Source of the DNA: SIG710 sp045587665 | Lineage (GTDB): Bacteria > Bacillota > Clostridia > Oscillospirales > CAG-272 | Direction of reading: 5' to 3' | DNA length: 35,347 bases | Assembly: GCA_045587665.1 (NCBI GenBank) | Contig: JAZNCT010000096.1 | Location: forward strand, 1 to 35,347 | Shown: positions 1 through 8,946 of the stretch, one piece after another | How positions within the stretch are numbered: position 1 is the first letter of the stretch | How the letters are laid out: every line of letters starts with the position of its first letter | Translations under genes and position numbers: made by a program | Notes under the pieces: generated by a model | Databases searched by the model: none | What the model was told of the DNA's origin: nothing | Seen by the model: the letters and a program-made list of their open reading frames with translations, nothing else

Positions 1-112
1 GCTCGGTCTATTTGCTTGTGCTTGTATGATCATGTTATAAACAACAATGTGTGGGAAAAGCGTGTACTATTCCTGCAAAGCCAAGATATAAAATCGGGGC
101 TGAATCAAAAGC

Positions 113-472
113 TTAAAAAGAGCAATTTACCCACCCCTGATTTATTATTAAATTTGATTTAATACTGTGAATAGCTTTTATTGAATAAACAAATTTATCT
201 GTCCATCCCGCAACATAATTCCACTCGTTCAGAATGTTTTCCGCATTTTCATAGCCGCCTTCAATGAGAAATGTTTTTACCGTTTCGGCTTTGTTCAACA
301 ATTTTTGCGGCTCTGTGCAATATATGTGCCATGAGAAAAAGTCAATGGGAACAACCCTTCTCTTCATCTCAAAGAGAAAATCCTTTGGTGGAAGTGTTCC
401 GTGCTTCTTTATCTGATGCTCAATGGTGTGACCGAGACGAAAGAATGTCTCCGTGCCCGCTTCAAGAGTTAC
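113..472 (-). pseudogene. GH39-like glycosidase fragment, truncated at both ends
   Basis: The frame is open from inside the cysteine desulfurase 3' end to a stop at 113, but only TTG is available as a start and it lies inside the desulfurase. The product carries DFFSWHIY (about nt 326-343), then ILNEWNYV and GW-DKFVYSIKAIHSIK, in the order and spacing I know from GH39-type beta-xylosidase-like proteins (DFFSWH-Y, then EWNY-GW-, then VYS--AIH-IKG). Those proteins are several hundred residues long; here about 115 residues remain. The N-terminal barrel half is absent, and after the IKS position the frame runs into an unrelated tail and stops. No ribosome binding site or promoter is visible. Bases 1-112 show no convincing continuation. 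It is most simply a decayed remnant left beside the desulfurase gene. The family call rests on motif recall, not a search. Confidence 0.6.
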
Positions 473-1632
473 TATCTTATTCTCACAAGTGATTTGAGAC
501 CATCGGAGAGGGCGATGCAAAGCGCATCGGCCTCTTCTTTCGTATTGTTTTCACAAATACTTATTCTTATAGAGCAGTCGGCTTCCTTTGGTGAAAGCCC
601 AAAAGCAATAAGAGAGCTGCTGGGAGAAGCAGAATGAGACGAACAGGCTGAACCGCTTGAAACAAAAATTCCTTTTGCCGAGAGGAAATGCAGCATAGTT
701 TCGCTTTTGATTTTTGGCAGGGTAATGTTTACTATATGGGGAGCGCACTTCCCCTGCGGATTGTTGAGTTTTATTTCATCGGGCAGATTTTCTATGATAT
801 GATTCCTGATAGCCGCCATAGAGGAAACAAAGCTTTCAAGATTTGCAAAGCCCTCTTTTGCCGCCGTCCCGAAACCCGCAATTCCAATGGTGTTTTCGGT
901 TCCCGAACGCAGGCCGTATTCCTGTCCTCCGCCAAGGATAATGGGAGATATCTTTTTCTTTTTAATGATATCGGGGGCGATATAAAGTGCACCGATACCC
1001 TTTGGTCCGTGAATTTTGTGGGCACTGAGGGTTATGAGGTCTGCCCCGAGAGATGTGGCAGAGAATCTGCGCTTTAAGAAGCCCTGCACAGCATCGCAGT
1101 GGGTAACGGCCTCGGGACTTTTTTCTTTTACCGCTTTAAAAGCCTCTTCTACCTCGTATAATGCACCTGTTTCATTATTGACCATCATCATACTGCAAAG
1201 GAGGACCCCCTCGGCTTCCTTTTGGAGCATTTCCATATCAAGCACGCCGTTTTTTGTTGGAATACGAACTACATTAAAGCCCTTTTCTTCAAGATAGCGC
1301 ATAGGCATTTCAACAGAGGGATGCTCGCTGTCTGTTGTTATGATCTTGTTTGCGATTTTTCTCGCCTTGGCAAATACCGTTCCCAGAATTGCCATATTGC
1401 TTGCCTCGCTTCCGCAGGAGGTGAAGATCAGCTGTGAATCCTTGAGTGCCCGTATTCCAAGGGCTTCGGCAATGTTTTTTCGCGCCTCTGACAGTGTTTT
1501 TTCCGCGTCAAGACCTTTTGTGTGCAAAGATGAGGGGTTTCCGTATCTCTCCATGGCGTCTTTCATTGCGGCTTTTACATTATCTGAAAGAGCCGTTGTT
1601 GCGCTGTTGTCAAAATAAATATGATCCATCAT
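472..1632 (-). CDS. Cysteine desulfurase (NifS/IscS-type, class V aminotransferase fold)
   Basis: This is a PLP enzyme of 386 residues that should strip sulfur from L-cysteine as a persulfide for Fe-S clusters or tRNA/cofactor thiolation. Visible marks are the N-terminal YFDNSATT motif, the PLP-stacking histidine in SEHPSV (about H104), the Schiff-base lysine in SAHKIHGPKG (about K206) and the catalytic cysteine in SSGSACSSH (about C330). The loop after the cysteine is Ser-rich and of the longer-loop kind. The start ATG overlaps the stop of the upstream lipoprotein gene (ATGA), so translation is probably coupled; a second ATG follows directly. It is the last intact gene of the murD-led run. 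No scaffold gene (iscU/nifU) is adjacent. Related clostridial genes are often followed by thiI, but here only the GH39-like fragment follows. The partner acceptor is therefore unknown. Confidence 0.93.
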   Translation of the reverse strand: MMDHIYFDNSATTALSDNVKAAMKDAMERYGNPSSLHTKGLDAEKTLSEARKNIAEALGIRALKDSQLIFTSCGSEASNMAILGTVFAKARKIANKIITTDSEHPSVEMPMRYLEEKGFNVVRIPTKNGVLDMEMLQKEAEGVLLCSMMMVNNETGALYEVEEAFKAVKEKSPEAVTHCDAVQGFLKRRFSATSLGADLITLSAHKIHGPKGIGALYIAPDIIKKKKISPIILGGGQEYGLRSGTENTIGIAGFGTAAKEGFANLESFVSSMAAIRNHIIENLPDEIKLNNPQGKCAPHIVNITLPKIKSETMLHFLSAKGIFVSSGSACSSHSASPSSSLIAFGLSPKEADCSIRISICENNTKEEADALCIALSDGLKSLVRIR

Positions 1633-2165
1633 TTAAAAATAATCTCCGAAGCGGTTTTTTCAACATCTTCAAGGTGAGAAGCGTAGTTATCGGCAGAGGA
1701 GGTATATGTCAGGGTATAGAACATATTGTCATGAACCGTTACTATCTGCATAAATTTATAACTTGATCCGTCAATATCTGCTGTGAAAACATATTTGAAA
1801 GCGGGTTTTTCTCCCAGCATAGCGTTTGAGGCATTGTCGATAGGCTTTTCCTCAAGAACAAAATTCTTATATGTTTCACTGTAGCTGTTTTCGCAGCTTT
1901 GCCAATAGTCGTTTATGCTGAGCATATCTCCCTCGGGATAAAAGGAGCTCATCGTTATGCTGGATTTATCATTTGTGGAATAATATGCGCCGCAAATTCC
2001 GTTTGACTCTGTAATTATCCAGCCGCCGGGCACGAAAAGGCGGTATGCTACCTCATCGCCCGAGGCAAGCTGCATTCCGTCGGGAATGTCTACCTCCTTC
2101 CCCGAACAGGCGAAAAGTGATGCTGAAATTGCCAATATTAGTAAAATAACACTTATTTTTTTCAT
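1629..2165 (-). CDS. Lipoprotein, possibly PsbP/DcrB-like
   Basis: The protein has 178 residues with a lipoprotein signal peptide: basic start, hydrophobic stretch, then the lipobox LFAC at about residues 17-20, so it should be anchored on the outer face of the membrane. The mature part is a compact alpha/beta domain of about 155 residues with VPGGWIITES, an Ala/Tyr-rich strand and a C-terminal pattern (VTVHDNMFYTLTYTSSADNYASHLEDVEK) recalling the PsbP/DcrB-like fold, where a strand pair is followed by a helix holding the last conserved residues. I infer this from pattern only. It sits 12 nt after the PLP enzyme gene and its stop overlaps the desulfurase start, so it belongs to the same transcript. 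No enzymatic function can be read from it. Confidence 0.8.
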   Translation of the reverse strand: MKKISVILLILAISASLFACSGKEVDIPDGMQLASGDEVAYRLFVPGGWIITESNGICGAYYSTNDKSSITMSSFYPEGDMLSINDYWQSCENSYSETYKNFVLEEKPIDNASNAMLGEKPAFKYVFTADIDGSSYKFMQIVTVHDNMFYTLTYTSSADNYASHLEDVEKTASEIIFK

Positions 2166-2177
2166 TTTTGTACCTCT

Positions 2178-3440
2178 TTACTGTTTTTCCTTTACAGAAA
2201 GCATTGCTTCTGCCGCAGAGAGAATTGCAATTTTTCCGCTCTCGTATGTAAGACCGCCTTGCAGATATGCGGTGTACGGTGGGCGCAGGGGACCATCTGC
2301 ACTGATCTCAATAGAAGAACCTTGTGTAAAGGCACCTGCCGCCATTATTACCTCATCCTGATATCCCGGCATTGCCCACGGAACGGGTGCAACAAAGGAA
2401 TCTATCGGCGAACCTGCCTGTATTCCCTGACAAAAAGCGATAAGTCCTTCGGGTGAGCCGGTTATTATCTGTTGTATAATATCGCTTCTTTCTTCATTCC
2501 ATTTTGGCTCCACGTCATAGCCCAGCCGCTCAAATATATATGCCGCAAGGTGTGCAACCTTTAGAGCCTGTGCAACCGTGTGGGGAGCATAAAAAAGTCC
2601 TTTGTAAAATGATTTGTTAAGTCCAAGGGTTGCACCCACTTCACAGCCTGTTCCAACCGAGGTCAGTCTGTATGAGGCAAGCTCAACAGCTCTGGCCTTG
2701 CCTGCGATATATCCGCCCACCTCTGCCATTCCGCCTCCGGGATTTTTTATGAGAGAACCGATGACAAGGTCTGCCCCCAGAGCAGTTGGCTCAAAAGCTT
2801 CAACAAATTCACCGTAGCAGTTGTCAACAACAACATAGGTTTCCTTTGAGATGCGGTGAACAAGCTCTGATAGCTCACCTATCTCGGCAACGGTGAGAGT
2901 TCGGCGGTTGAGATATCCTTTGGAACGCTGAACCCAAACGACCTTTGCCGATTTTCCGTGCTTTTTGAGGCTTTCTTCGATTTTCTCAAAGTCAAGCCTG
3001 CCATCCTTCAGCTCAATCTGCTCATATCCTATGCCAAAGTCCTTTAGCGAGCCGTTTCCCGCTTCCCCTGCTATTCCGATAACCTCTTCAAGTGTGTCAT
3101 ATGGCTTGCCCGCTGCTGAGATCATAATGTCTCCCGGGCGCAGCAGACCAAACATACCTATGGTCAGGGCGTGAGTGCCGTTTACAATATTGTGGCGTAC
3201 AAATGCCTTTTCGGCTCCCATGACCCTTGCCCATATCTCATCGAGGGTGTCTCTGCCCTTATCGTCATAGCCATATCCGCTTGTGGGATTGAACATCACG
3301 TCGGAAACACGGTATTCCATAAAGGCTTCCATTATCTTGTTTGTGTTTGCAAAAGAAACGCTGTCTATGCGCTCAAAGTGCTCTTTGAGAGCTTCCTCGG
3401 CTTCCTTTGCAAGATTTAAAACTTTTTCACAGAATTGCAT
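2178..3440 (-). CDS. PLP-dependent methionine gamma-lyase family protein (aluminium resistance/YnbB type)
   Basis: This 420-residue fold-type I PLP enzyme matches the family often annotated as aluminium resistance protein or methionine gamma-lyase family (B. subtilis YnbB). Seen in the sequence are VRHNIVNGTHA near the N-terminal third, the cofactor aspartate in VVVDNCYGEF (about D206) and the PLP lysine in GSLIKNPGGG (about K232), the usual signature of this family. Length is normal and the protein has no signal peptide, so it is cytosolic. Its true substrate is not established for the family; a C-S lyase activity on methionine or cystathionine-like compounds is the inferred role. It lies 17 nt after murI. 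Its position just before a cysteine desulfurase in one transcript would fit sulfur amino-acid handling, but that is inference. Confidence 0.9.
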   Translation of the reverse strand: MQFCEKVLNLAKEAEEALKEHFERIDSVSFANTNKIMEAFMEYRVSDVMFNPTSGYGYDDKGRDTLDEIWARVMGAEKAFVRHNIVNGTHALTIGMFGLLRPGDIMISAAGKPYDTLEEVIGIAGEAGNGSLKDFGIGYEQIELKDGRLDFEKIEESLKKHGKSAKVVWVQRSKGYLNRRTLTVAEIGELSELVHRISKETYVVVDNCYGEFVEAFEPTALGADLVIGSLIKNPGGGMAEVGGYIAGKARAVELASYRLTSVGTGCEVGATLGLNKSFYKGLFYAPHTVAQALKVAHLAAYIFERLGYDVEPKWNEERSDIIQQIITGSPEGLIAFCQGIQAGSPIDSFVAPVPWAMPGYQDEVIMAAGAFTQGSSIEISADGPLRPPYTAYLQGGLTYESGKIAILSAAEAMLSVKEKQ

Positions 3441-3457
3441 TTTATCTTCCTTTCGGG

Positions 3458-4249
3458 CTACATTTCAAAAAACTTTCTGTAAAGCTCCAGCGATTCATCG
3501 GGGCTGCTTGACATAAAGGTTATTTTTCCTTTTTCGTTTTGGTTGTTTGAAAGACCGCTTTTCTTTATTCTTCTGATAGCTTCCCTTGCAGTGCCAAGAC
3601 CTCCGTCAAAGATCCTTGCGCACGGCAGAAGGGCTTGTATCCTATCTTTTACAAAGGGATAATGGGTGCATCCGAGAACTACCGAATCCACATCACTGTG
3701 TGGGGCAAGAAGCTCGGACAGATAATCGCATATTTCCTTTGATAAAGGATCTCCTTTTTCGATAAGCTCCGCAAGCTGAGGGCAGGGCAAAGGAATGATA
3801 TTTGCCCTGTTTGCATATTCTTCAGTAAGATGAGAGAATTTTGCTTGTAAAATAGTAACAGGTGTTGCCATAACAAGAACTTTTGAACTTCCGTCCTGTT
3901 TTGAAAGGGATTCTTCTCCATAGATCACAGCAGGCTTTATTGCAGGCTCGATGCCAACTATAGGCAGATCCGGATAGGTTTGCCGAAGTAATCTGACGGC
4001 GGCACCGGTTGCCGTGTTGCAGGCTACTACCAGAGCTTTTGCCCCAAGATTTAACAGCTTTTTTACCGTACTGAAGGTCAGCTCCCTTACCTCTTCTACA
4101 GATTTATTACCGTAAGGGGCATTTTTTGAATCTCCAAAATATATGATGTTTTCGTTTGGTGCGATCTTAACAAGCTCCCGAAGGACGCTGATGCCGCCGA
4201 TACCTGAATCGAAAACTCCAATTGGTCTTTTATTATCAGTCATTTTCAT
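3458..4249 (-). CDS. murI: Glutamate racemase
   Basis: The protein (263 residues, normal length) converts L-glutamate to D-glutamate, the substrate of MurD, in the cytosol. The diagnostic features are the N-terminal PIGVFDSGIGG, IIYFGDSKNAPYG, the first catalytic cysteine in VVACNTATG (about C77) and the second in VVLGCTHYPF (about C194). Both cysteines of the two-base racemase mechanism are present. The gene starts 9 nt after the murD stop; two ATGs two codons apart can serve as start, and the upstream Shine-Dalgarno is weak, consistent with coupling to murD. Having racemase directly behind the ligase that consumes D-glutamate is a functional pairing. Confidence 0.97.
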   Translation of the reverse strand: MKMTDNKRPIGVFDSGIGGISVLRELVKIAPNENIIYFGDSKNAPYGNKSVEEVRELTFSTVKKLLNLGAKALVVACNTATGAAVRLLRQTYPDLPIVGIEPAIKPAVIYGEESLSKQDGSSKVLVMATPVTILQAKFSHLTEEYANRANIIPLPCPQLAELIEKGDPLSKEICDYLSELLAPHSDVDSVVLGCTHYPFVKDRIQALLPCARIFDGGLGTAREAIRRIKKSGLSNNQNEKGKITFMSSSPDESLELYRKFFEM

Positions 4250-4258
4250 TTATAAGGA

Positions 4259-5683
4259 TCAAAGAGAGTTTACTATCTCTTTAAATCTGTTACCTCTGAT
4301 CTCAAAATTGGGAAAGGCATCGAAGCTGGCACACGCAGGAGAGAGGAGAACCGTGTCTCCATTTCGGGCGGCGTTTGCGGCTGCCTTGACTGCTTCTTCA
4401 AAATCCGCTTTTTCTATTATGGGCAGTTTGTCTCCGTCGAAAAGCGGGCAGGAAAGGAGAGCGGCTTTTATTTTTTTAGCTGTTGCTCCTGTGAGGATAA
4501 CCGTTTTTGCTTTTTTGCAAAGAGCTTCTGCAAGAGGCTCGAAGGGAATCAGCTTGTCATAGCCGCCGCATATGATTATTGGCTTTTCGATAAGGGCAGA
4601 AAGTGCCGCTGCAGTTCTTGTGGGGCTGGAGTCAATGGAGCTGTTATAGTATTTAACGCCCCCAAGCTCTCTCACAAATTCAAGTCTGTGTGCCACTCCT
4701 CCAAAGCTTTTTGCAATGCTTTCTATAGTTTCGTTTGAAACAAGCCCCCGCGTAATTGAAATAGCTGCCATATAATTTTCAACATTGTGCCTGCCGGGGA
4801 GCTTTATATCCTCTGTCCTCAATATTTTTTCTTCGGTCTTTCCGTCAGAATATGTAATAAAACCGTCCTTTTCATATATGGCTGAGGCGTTTTCTTTTAA
4901 ATGTGTGATCTTTGAATAATCTATATTTTTTGAAGAAAAGAAGGTGGTCTGGATATCCGAATTTCTGCCTATCTCGGCTGTTACAGCATTTTCGGAATTG
5001 ACCGTTATATGAGAGATTGGGGAATGACGGCAAATGTTGCATTTTGCCTCTATATATTCGTCCATATCCCTGTGCCAATCAAGATGATTTGGTGTCACAT
5101 TTGTTATAATAGCTCTGTTTGGTGAGCGGCGCATTGTGAAAAGCTGAAAGCTTGAAAGCTCAAGGACAGCAAAGTCCTCTTCGGTCATTTCATCGACATA
5201 TGGCAAGAGCGGGGCACCGATGTTGCCGCCAATCCAAGCTCTGCCTTTGCCTTTTTTCTTCAGCTCTTCTTCAAGAAGCTTGTATGTGATAGTTGTTGTG
5301 GTGGTTTTTCCGTCGCTTCCGGTAATGGCAAGGATCTTTGCCGGAGAAAGCTCAAAAAACAGCTCCATTTCTGAGGTGAGAAGAGCCCCGTTCTTTATTG
5401 CTTCTGATATTTGAGGCAGATCGGGGCGTATACCGGGTGCACGGAATATAACATCTTCGTTTATTGAATCGAGATAATTCCCTCCCAAAATAAGCTTGAC
5501 TCCCATTTTTTCAAGCTCCTCTGAATAGGGCATAAGCGAAGCATAGTCTTTTTTATCACGGGCTGTGATACGCGCCCCTTTTTTTAGAAGATAGTCTATA
5601 AGAGGGCGGTTTGAGACTCCTATGCCAAGCACTGTAACAGTGCCGTTTTTGATCCTCTTATCAAGCTCTGTGCACAAACTCAT
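4259..5683 (-). CDS. murD: UDP-N-acetylmuramoyl-L-alanine--D-glutamate ligase
   Basis: This cytosolic Mur ligase adds D-glutamate to UDP-MurNAc-L-Ala with ATP. It shows an N-terminal nucleotide-binding domain (VTVLGIGVSNRPL), APGIRPDLPQ, the ATP-binding loop ITGSDGKTTTT (about residues 120-130), NVTPNHLDWH of the central domain, YNSSIDSSPTRTAAAL and ICGGYDK of the C-terminal domain, and a final LSPACASFDAFPNFEIRG-like block typical of MurD. I chose ATG 5683 (474 residues) because GGAGG (complement at 5692-5696) lies 8 nt upstream. An in-frame ATG at 5719 overlaps the -10 box of the promoter and cannot be translated from that transcript. It heads a five-gene run with murI. Confidence 0.95.
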   Translation of the reverse strand: MSLCTELDKRIKNGTVTVLGIGVSNRPLIDYLLKKGARITARDKKDYASLMPYSEELEKMGVKLILGGNYLDSINEDVIFRAPGIRPDLPQISEAIKNGALLTSEMELFFELSPAKILAITGSDGKTTTTTITYKLLEEELKKKGKGRAWIGGNIGAPLLPYVDEMTEEDFAVLELSSFQLFTMRRSPNRAIITNVTPNHLDWHRDMDEYIEAKCNICRHSPISHITVNSENAVTAEIGRNSDIQTTFFSSKNIDYSKITHLKENASAIYEKDGFITYSDGKTEEKILRTEDIKLPGRHNVENYMAAISITRGLVSNETIESIAKSFGGVAHRLEFVRELGGVKYYNSSIDSSPTRTAAALSALIEKPIIICGGYDKLIPFEPLAEALCKKAKTVILTGATAKKIKAALLSCPLFDGDKLPIIEKADFEEAVKAAANAARNGDTVLLSPACASFDAFPNFEIRGNRFKEIVNSL

Positions 5684-5717
5684 ATATTCAGCCTCCGAAA
5701 AAATAACATTCATTAAC

Positions 5718-5746
5718 ATTATATATCAAAATCACCCAATATGCAA
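5718..5746 (-). promoter_or_regulatory. Sigma-A promoter of the murD operon
   Basis: On the minus strand TTGCAT (5741-5746) and a perfect TATAAT (5718-5723) are separated by exactly 17 bp. Transcription would begin near 5711, giving a leader of about 28 nt before the GGAGG-preceded ATG at 5683. The -10 box overlaps the upstream in-frame ATG, which settles the murD start. Confidence 0.75.
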
Positions 5747-5852
5747 GTGATAAAACAGCTTTTTAACAATTTGGGCAAAATGAGTACATTTAAACAACAA
5801 ATTTTATCGGCTGCCTCAAAAAAAGGGCAGCGGGTTGATTTTTGGTTTACTA

Positions 5853-5880
5853 TTGAGGTGTATAATCAAAACAGTATAAT
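5853..5880 (+). promoter_or_regulatory. Probable sigma-A promoter of the fused ABC transporter
   Basis: TTGAGG (5853-5858) lies 16 bp before TATAAT (5875-5880). A second TATAAT at 5861-5866 has a TTGATT only at a 20-bp distance, so the downstream pair is preferred. The leader to ATG 5928 would be about 40 nt. Confidence 0.5.
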
Positions 5881-5927
5881 GGTTTTTTGCGCATATGCAG
5901 TCGGTTTTGACAGAGAAAGGAAGGAAT

Positions 5928-8900
5928 ATGCTTACACTTAAAAACATAGTTAAGGAATATGCCGCAGGCGACAGCAAGGTTGAGGCACTTAAGGGAATAA
6001 ATATTGAATTTCGCAAGAACGAGTTTGTTGCAGTACTAGGTCCCTCGGGCTGCGGAAAAACAACGCTTCTCAATATTGTGGGGGGTCTTGACGGTTACAC
6101 AAGCGGCGATCTTATAATAAGCGGCAGATCAACAAAGGAGTTTGTTTCTTCTGATTGGGATAGCTATCGCAATCATTCCATAGGCTTTGTTTTTCAGAGC
6201 TATAATCTTATTCCTCACCAAACTGTGCTTGCAAATGTTGAGCTGGCGCTGACTCTTTCCGGTGTTTCAAGGGCTGAAAGACGCCGTCGCGCTAAGGAAG
6301 CACTTGAGAAGGTGGGCCTTGGAGATCAGCTCTCCAAAAAGCCAAACCAAATGTCGGGCGGTCAGATGCAGAGGGTTGCTATCGCAAGAGCATTGGTAAA
6401 CGATCCGGAGATACTTCTTGCAGACGAGCCTACAGGTGCTCTTGATACGGCAACAAGCGTTCAGATAATGGATATCCTTAAAGAGATATCAAAAGATAAG
6501 CTGATAATAATGGTAACTCACAATCCAGAGCTTGCCGAGACTTATGCCACAAGAACTGTTAAGCTGCTTGACGGCCTTGTTATTGAGGATTCCGATCCCT
6601 ATCACGGTCAGAGTATTGAGGTGCTTTCAAAGAAACAACAGAAAAAGAAGAATGACAAAAAGCACAAGAAATCATCAATGTCGTTCTTCACAGCGCTGTC
6701 TCTTTCTCTCAACAATCTTATGACAAAGAAAACACGCACCTTTCTCACCAGCTTTGCAGGATCTATAGGCATCATCGGCATCGCACTGATACTCTCGGTG
6801 TCCTCGGGAGTTAAGGCGTATATCGACAGAGTTCAAGAGGATACTCTTTCCAGCTATCCAATAACTATACAGCATGAAAATGTTGATATGACGGAGCTTG
6901 TTGCCACTATGATGGATCAGGGCGACAGAACTGAGGAGCACGAGCTTGACAAAGTCTATACAAGCCCTGTAATGTATGATCTTGTCAACAAGCTTAATTC
7001 TATAGAAACCAGCAAAAACAATCTTAAAGCCTTTAAAGAATATATTGAAAATGAAAAAGGCTTTGAGGATTGCGTTTCGGCGATTAAATATTCCTATGAT
7101 CTGGATTTCGATATATATACAAAAAACAAAGACAGCAAGATAGTGAAAAGCGATGTTATGGAGCTGATCGCTTCATTTACCGGTTTTGCCACACAGAGCG
7201 GAGGAGCTTTGGGCACCGAGAGCGGTGCCGGCGGAATGAATGAAATGATGCAGCAGGGAATGGAAGCAAATCCAATGGCGTCAAGCGGAGCTATGACTGT
7301 TTGGGAGGAGATGCTCTCGGGCAGAGAAGGCGAGCTGATAAATCCGCTGCTCTATGACCAGTACGACGTTATATACGGCAAATGGCCCCAAAGCTTTGAT
7401 GAAATAGTTTTGGTAGTAAACGAAAACAATGAAATAACAGATCTTACCCTCTATGCTCTGGGACTTAAAACAGAGGCCGAAATGAGGGATGCTATGATTA
7501 AGGCATCAAAGGGAGAGCAGATAGATATTTCTTCGCTTGGCACATGGAGCTATGAAGAAATATGCGGTATGAGCTTTAGACTTATACCCTCGGCAAACCG
7601 TTTTCAAAAGCAGGCAGACGGAATATATATAGATCTTTCGGCAACAGAGACCGGACTTGATGTTTTATACAGAGACACCGGCCGCTCTGTTGACCTTAAA
7701 ATAGTAGGAATAATCCGTCAAAGTGAAAATGCCGTTTCTTCTATGATACAAGGCTCTCTCGGATACACATCGGCACTGACCGATTATGTTATCGGGGTTG
7801 CAGAAAATAACGAGATAGTTAAGGCACAGCTTGCAGATGCCTCAAGGGATGCGCTGAGCGGTCTGCCTTTCCCATCGGAGGAAGAATATGAGCTTTCGGA
7901 TGCAGAAAAAGCTGAAGCGTTCAGACAGTATCTGGAGACAGCAGACAATGCTTCAAAAGCGGGATATTATATGGCATTGGCTTCTATCCCAAGTGAGGCA
8001 TATATAGCAGAACAGCTTTCTGCAAGGCTCGGTGTTATGCCCCCCCAGGCGCAGGAACAGACAATAATTGCGGCACTTGTTTCTCAGTCGGGAATGGATG
8101 AAGCATCTGTTGCGGGAATAGTTTCGGAAATGACGGATGAAGAAAAAAACACCTATATTTCTCAGATACTCACTGCGCAGATCACTTTCGAATATGCAGA
8201 GAGTATAAAGGCAGGCTTTGGTTCTATGACTATGGATCAGCTTTCATCTAAATTTGATGAGACAAGCTACAGCGAGACTCAGCTTGCATTACTTCACGAC
8301 AAATTTATGCCACTTACTGTGTCGGATTCAACCTATGAAAAGAATCTCCATAAGCTTGGATATGTAGACAGAACAAGACCTGACACAATAAATATTTTCG
8401 CACAGACCTTTGAGGATAAGGATGTTATTTCGGAGCTTATCAGTGATTATAATGAAAAGGCCTTAGAGGAAAATCAGATATCATATACCGATTATGTTGC
8501 CCTTCTCATGTCTTCGATCACAACCATAATAAGCGCAATATCATATGTCCTAATTGCGTTTGTTGCAATTTCACTTGTGGTCTCATCCATAATGATAGGT
8601 ATTATAACCTACATTTCTGTGCTTGAAAGAACAAAAGAGATCGGTATACTCCGAAGCATCGGTGCATCGAAGAGAGATATTTCAAGAGTGTTCAATGCCG
8701 AAACGCTTATCGTTGGGTTCTCATCGGGAGCGATCGGTATTGCGGTCACACTTGTGTTCAACATTATCATAAATATAATTCTACACGCACTAACGGGTAT
8801 TCCTTCGCTTAACGCAGTTCTGCCCGTGGGAGGTGCTTTGATACTTGTTGGTCTCAGCATGGGACTTACACTTGTAGCAGGACTTATACCATCAAGAATT

Positions 8901-8942
8901 GCGGCTAAAAAGGATCCTGTAGTTGCACTTAGAACAGAATAA
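5928..8942 (+). CDS. Fused ATPase-permease ABC transporter of the MacB/FtsX type
   Basis: This 1004-residue protein joins a LolD/MacB-like ATPase to an FtsX-type permease. The ATPase (about 1-235) has Walker A GPSGCGKTT, a Q-loop in FVFQSYNLIPHQT, signature MSGGQMQRVAIARAL, Walker B ILLADEPTGALDT and the H-loop in VTHNPE. A Lys-rich linker (about 235-250) precedes TM1 (about 271-294), then an outer domain of roughly 555 residues, then three C-terminal TMs (about 856-890, 927-952, 970-990) with the ERTKEIGILRSIGASKRDI coupling segment. MacB-type proteins act by mechanotransmission in peptide, toxin or antibiotic export rather than classical transport. The outer domain is much larger than usual for MacB (a periplasmic domain of about 200 residues) and includes a Met/Gly-rich stretch (near nt 7200-7300). 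The start at 5928 is chosen for its GGAAGGAAT site; an ATG at 5895 has none. No two-component system or partner is adjacent, so the substrate is unknown. Confidence 0.9.
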   Translation: MLTLKNIVKEYAAGDSKVEALKGINIEFRKNEFVAVLGPSGCGKTTLLNIVGGLDGYTSGDLIISGRSTKEFVSSDWDSYRNHSIGFVFQSYNLIPHQTVLANVELALTLSGVSRAERRRRAKEALEKVGLGDQLSKKPNQMSGGQMQRVAIARALVNDPEILLADEPTGALDTATSVQIMDILKEISKDKLIIMVTHNPELAETYATRTVKLLDGLVIEDSDPYHGQSIEVLSKKQQKKKNDKKHKKSSMSFFTALSLSLNNLMTKKTRTFLTSFAGSIGIIGIALILSVSSGVKAYIDRVQEDTLSSYPITIQHENVDMTELVATMMDQGDRTEEHELDKVYTSPVMYDLVNKLNSIETSKNNLKAFKEYIENEKGFEDCVSAIKYSYDLDFDIYTKNKDSKIVKSDVMELIASFTGFATQSGGALGTESGAGGMNEMMQQGMEANPMASSGAMTVWEEMLSGREGELINPLLYDQYDVIYGKWPQSFDEIVLVVNENNEITDLTLYALGLKTEAEMRDAMIKASKGEQIDISSLGTWSYEEICGMSFRLIPSANRFQKQADGIYIDLSATETGLDVLYRDTGRSVDLKIVGIIRQSENAVSSMIQGSLGYTSALTDYVIGVAENNEIVKAQLADASRDALSGLPFPSEEEYELSDAEKAEAFRQYLETADNASKAGYYMALASIPSEAYIAEQLSARLGVMPPQAQEQTIIAALVSQSGMDEASVAGIVSEMTDEEKNTYISQILTAQITFEYAESIKAGFGSMTMDQLSSKFDETSYSETQLALLHDKFMPLTVSDSTYEKNLHKLGYVDRTRPDTINIFAQTFEDKDVISELISDYNEKALEENQISYTDYVALLMSSITTIISAISYVLIAFVAISLVVSSIMIGIITYISVLERTKEIGILRSIGASKRDISRVFNAETLIVGFSSGAIGIAVTLVFNIIINIILHALTGIPSLNAVLPVGGALILVGLSMGLTLVAGLIPSRIAAKKDPVVALRTE

Positions 8943-8946
8943 ACAA

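Noticed and set aside
5741..5941. Short ATG-led frame upstream of the ABC transporter
   Set aside because: It has no ribosome binding site, overlaps the promoter region and the transporter start in another frame, and has no recognisable domain.
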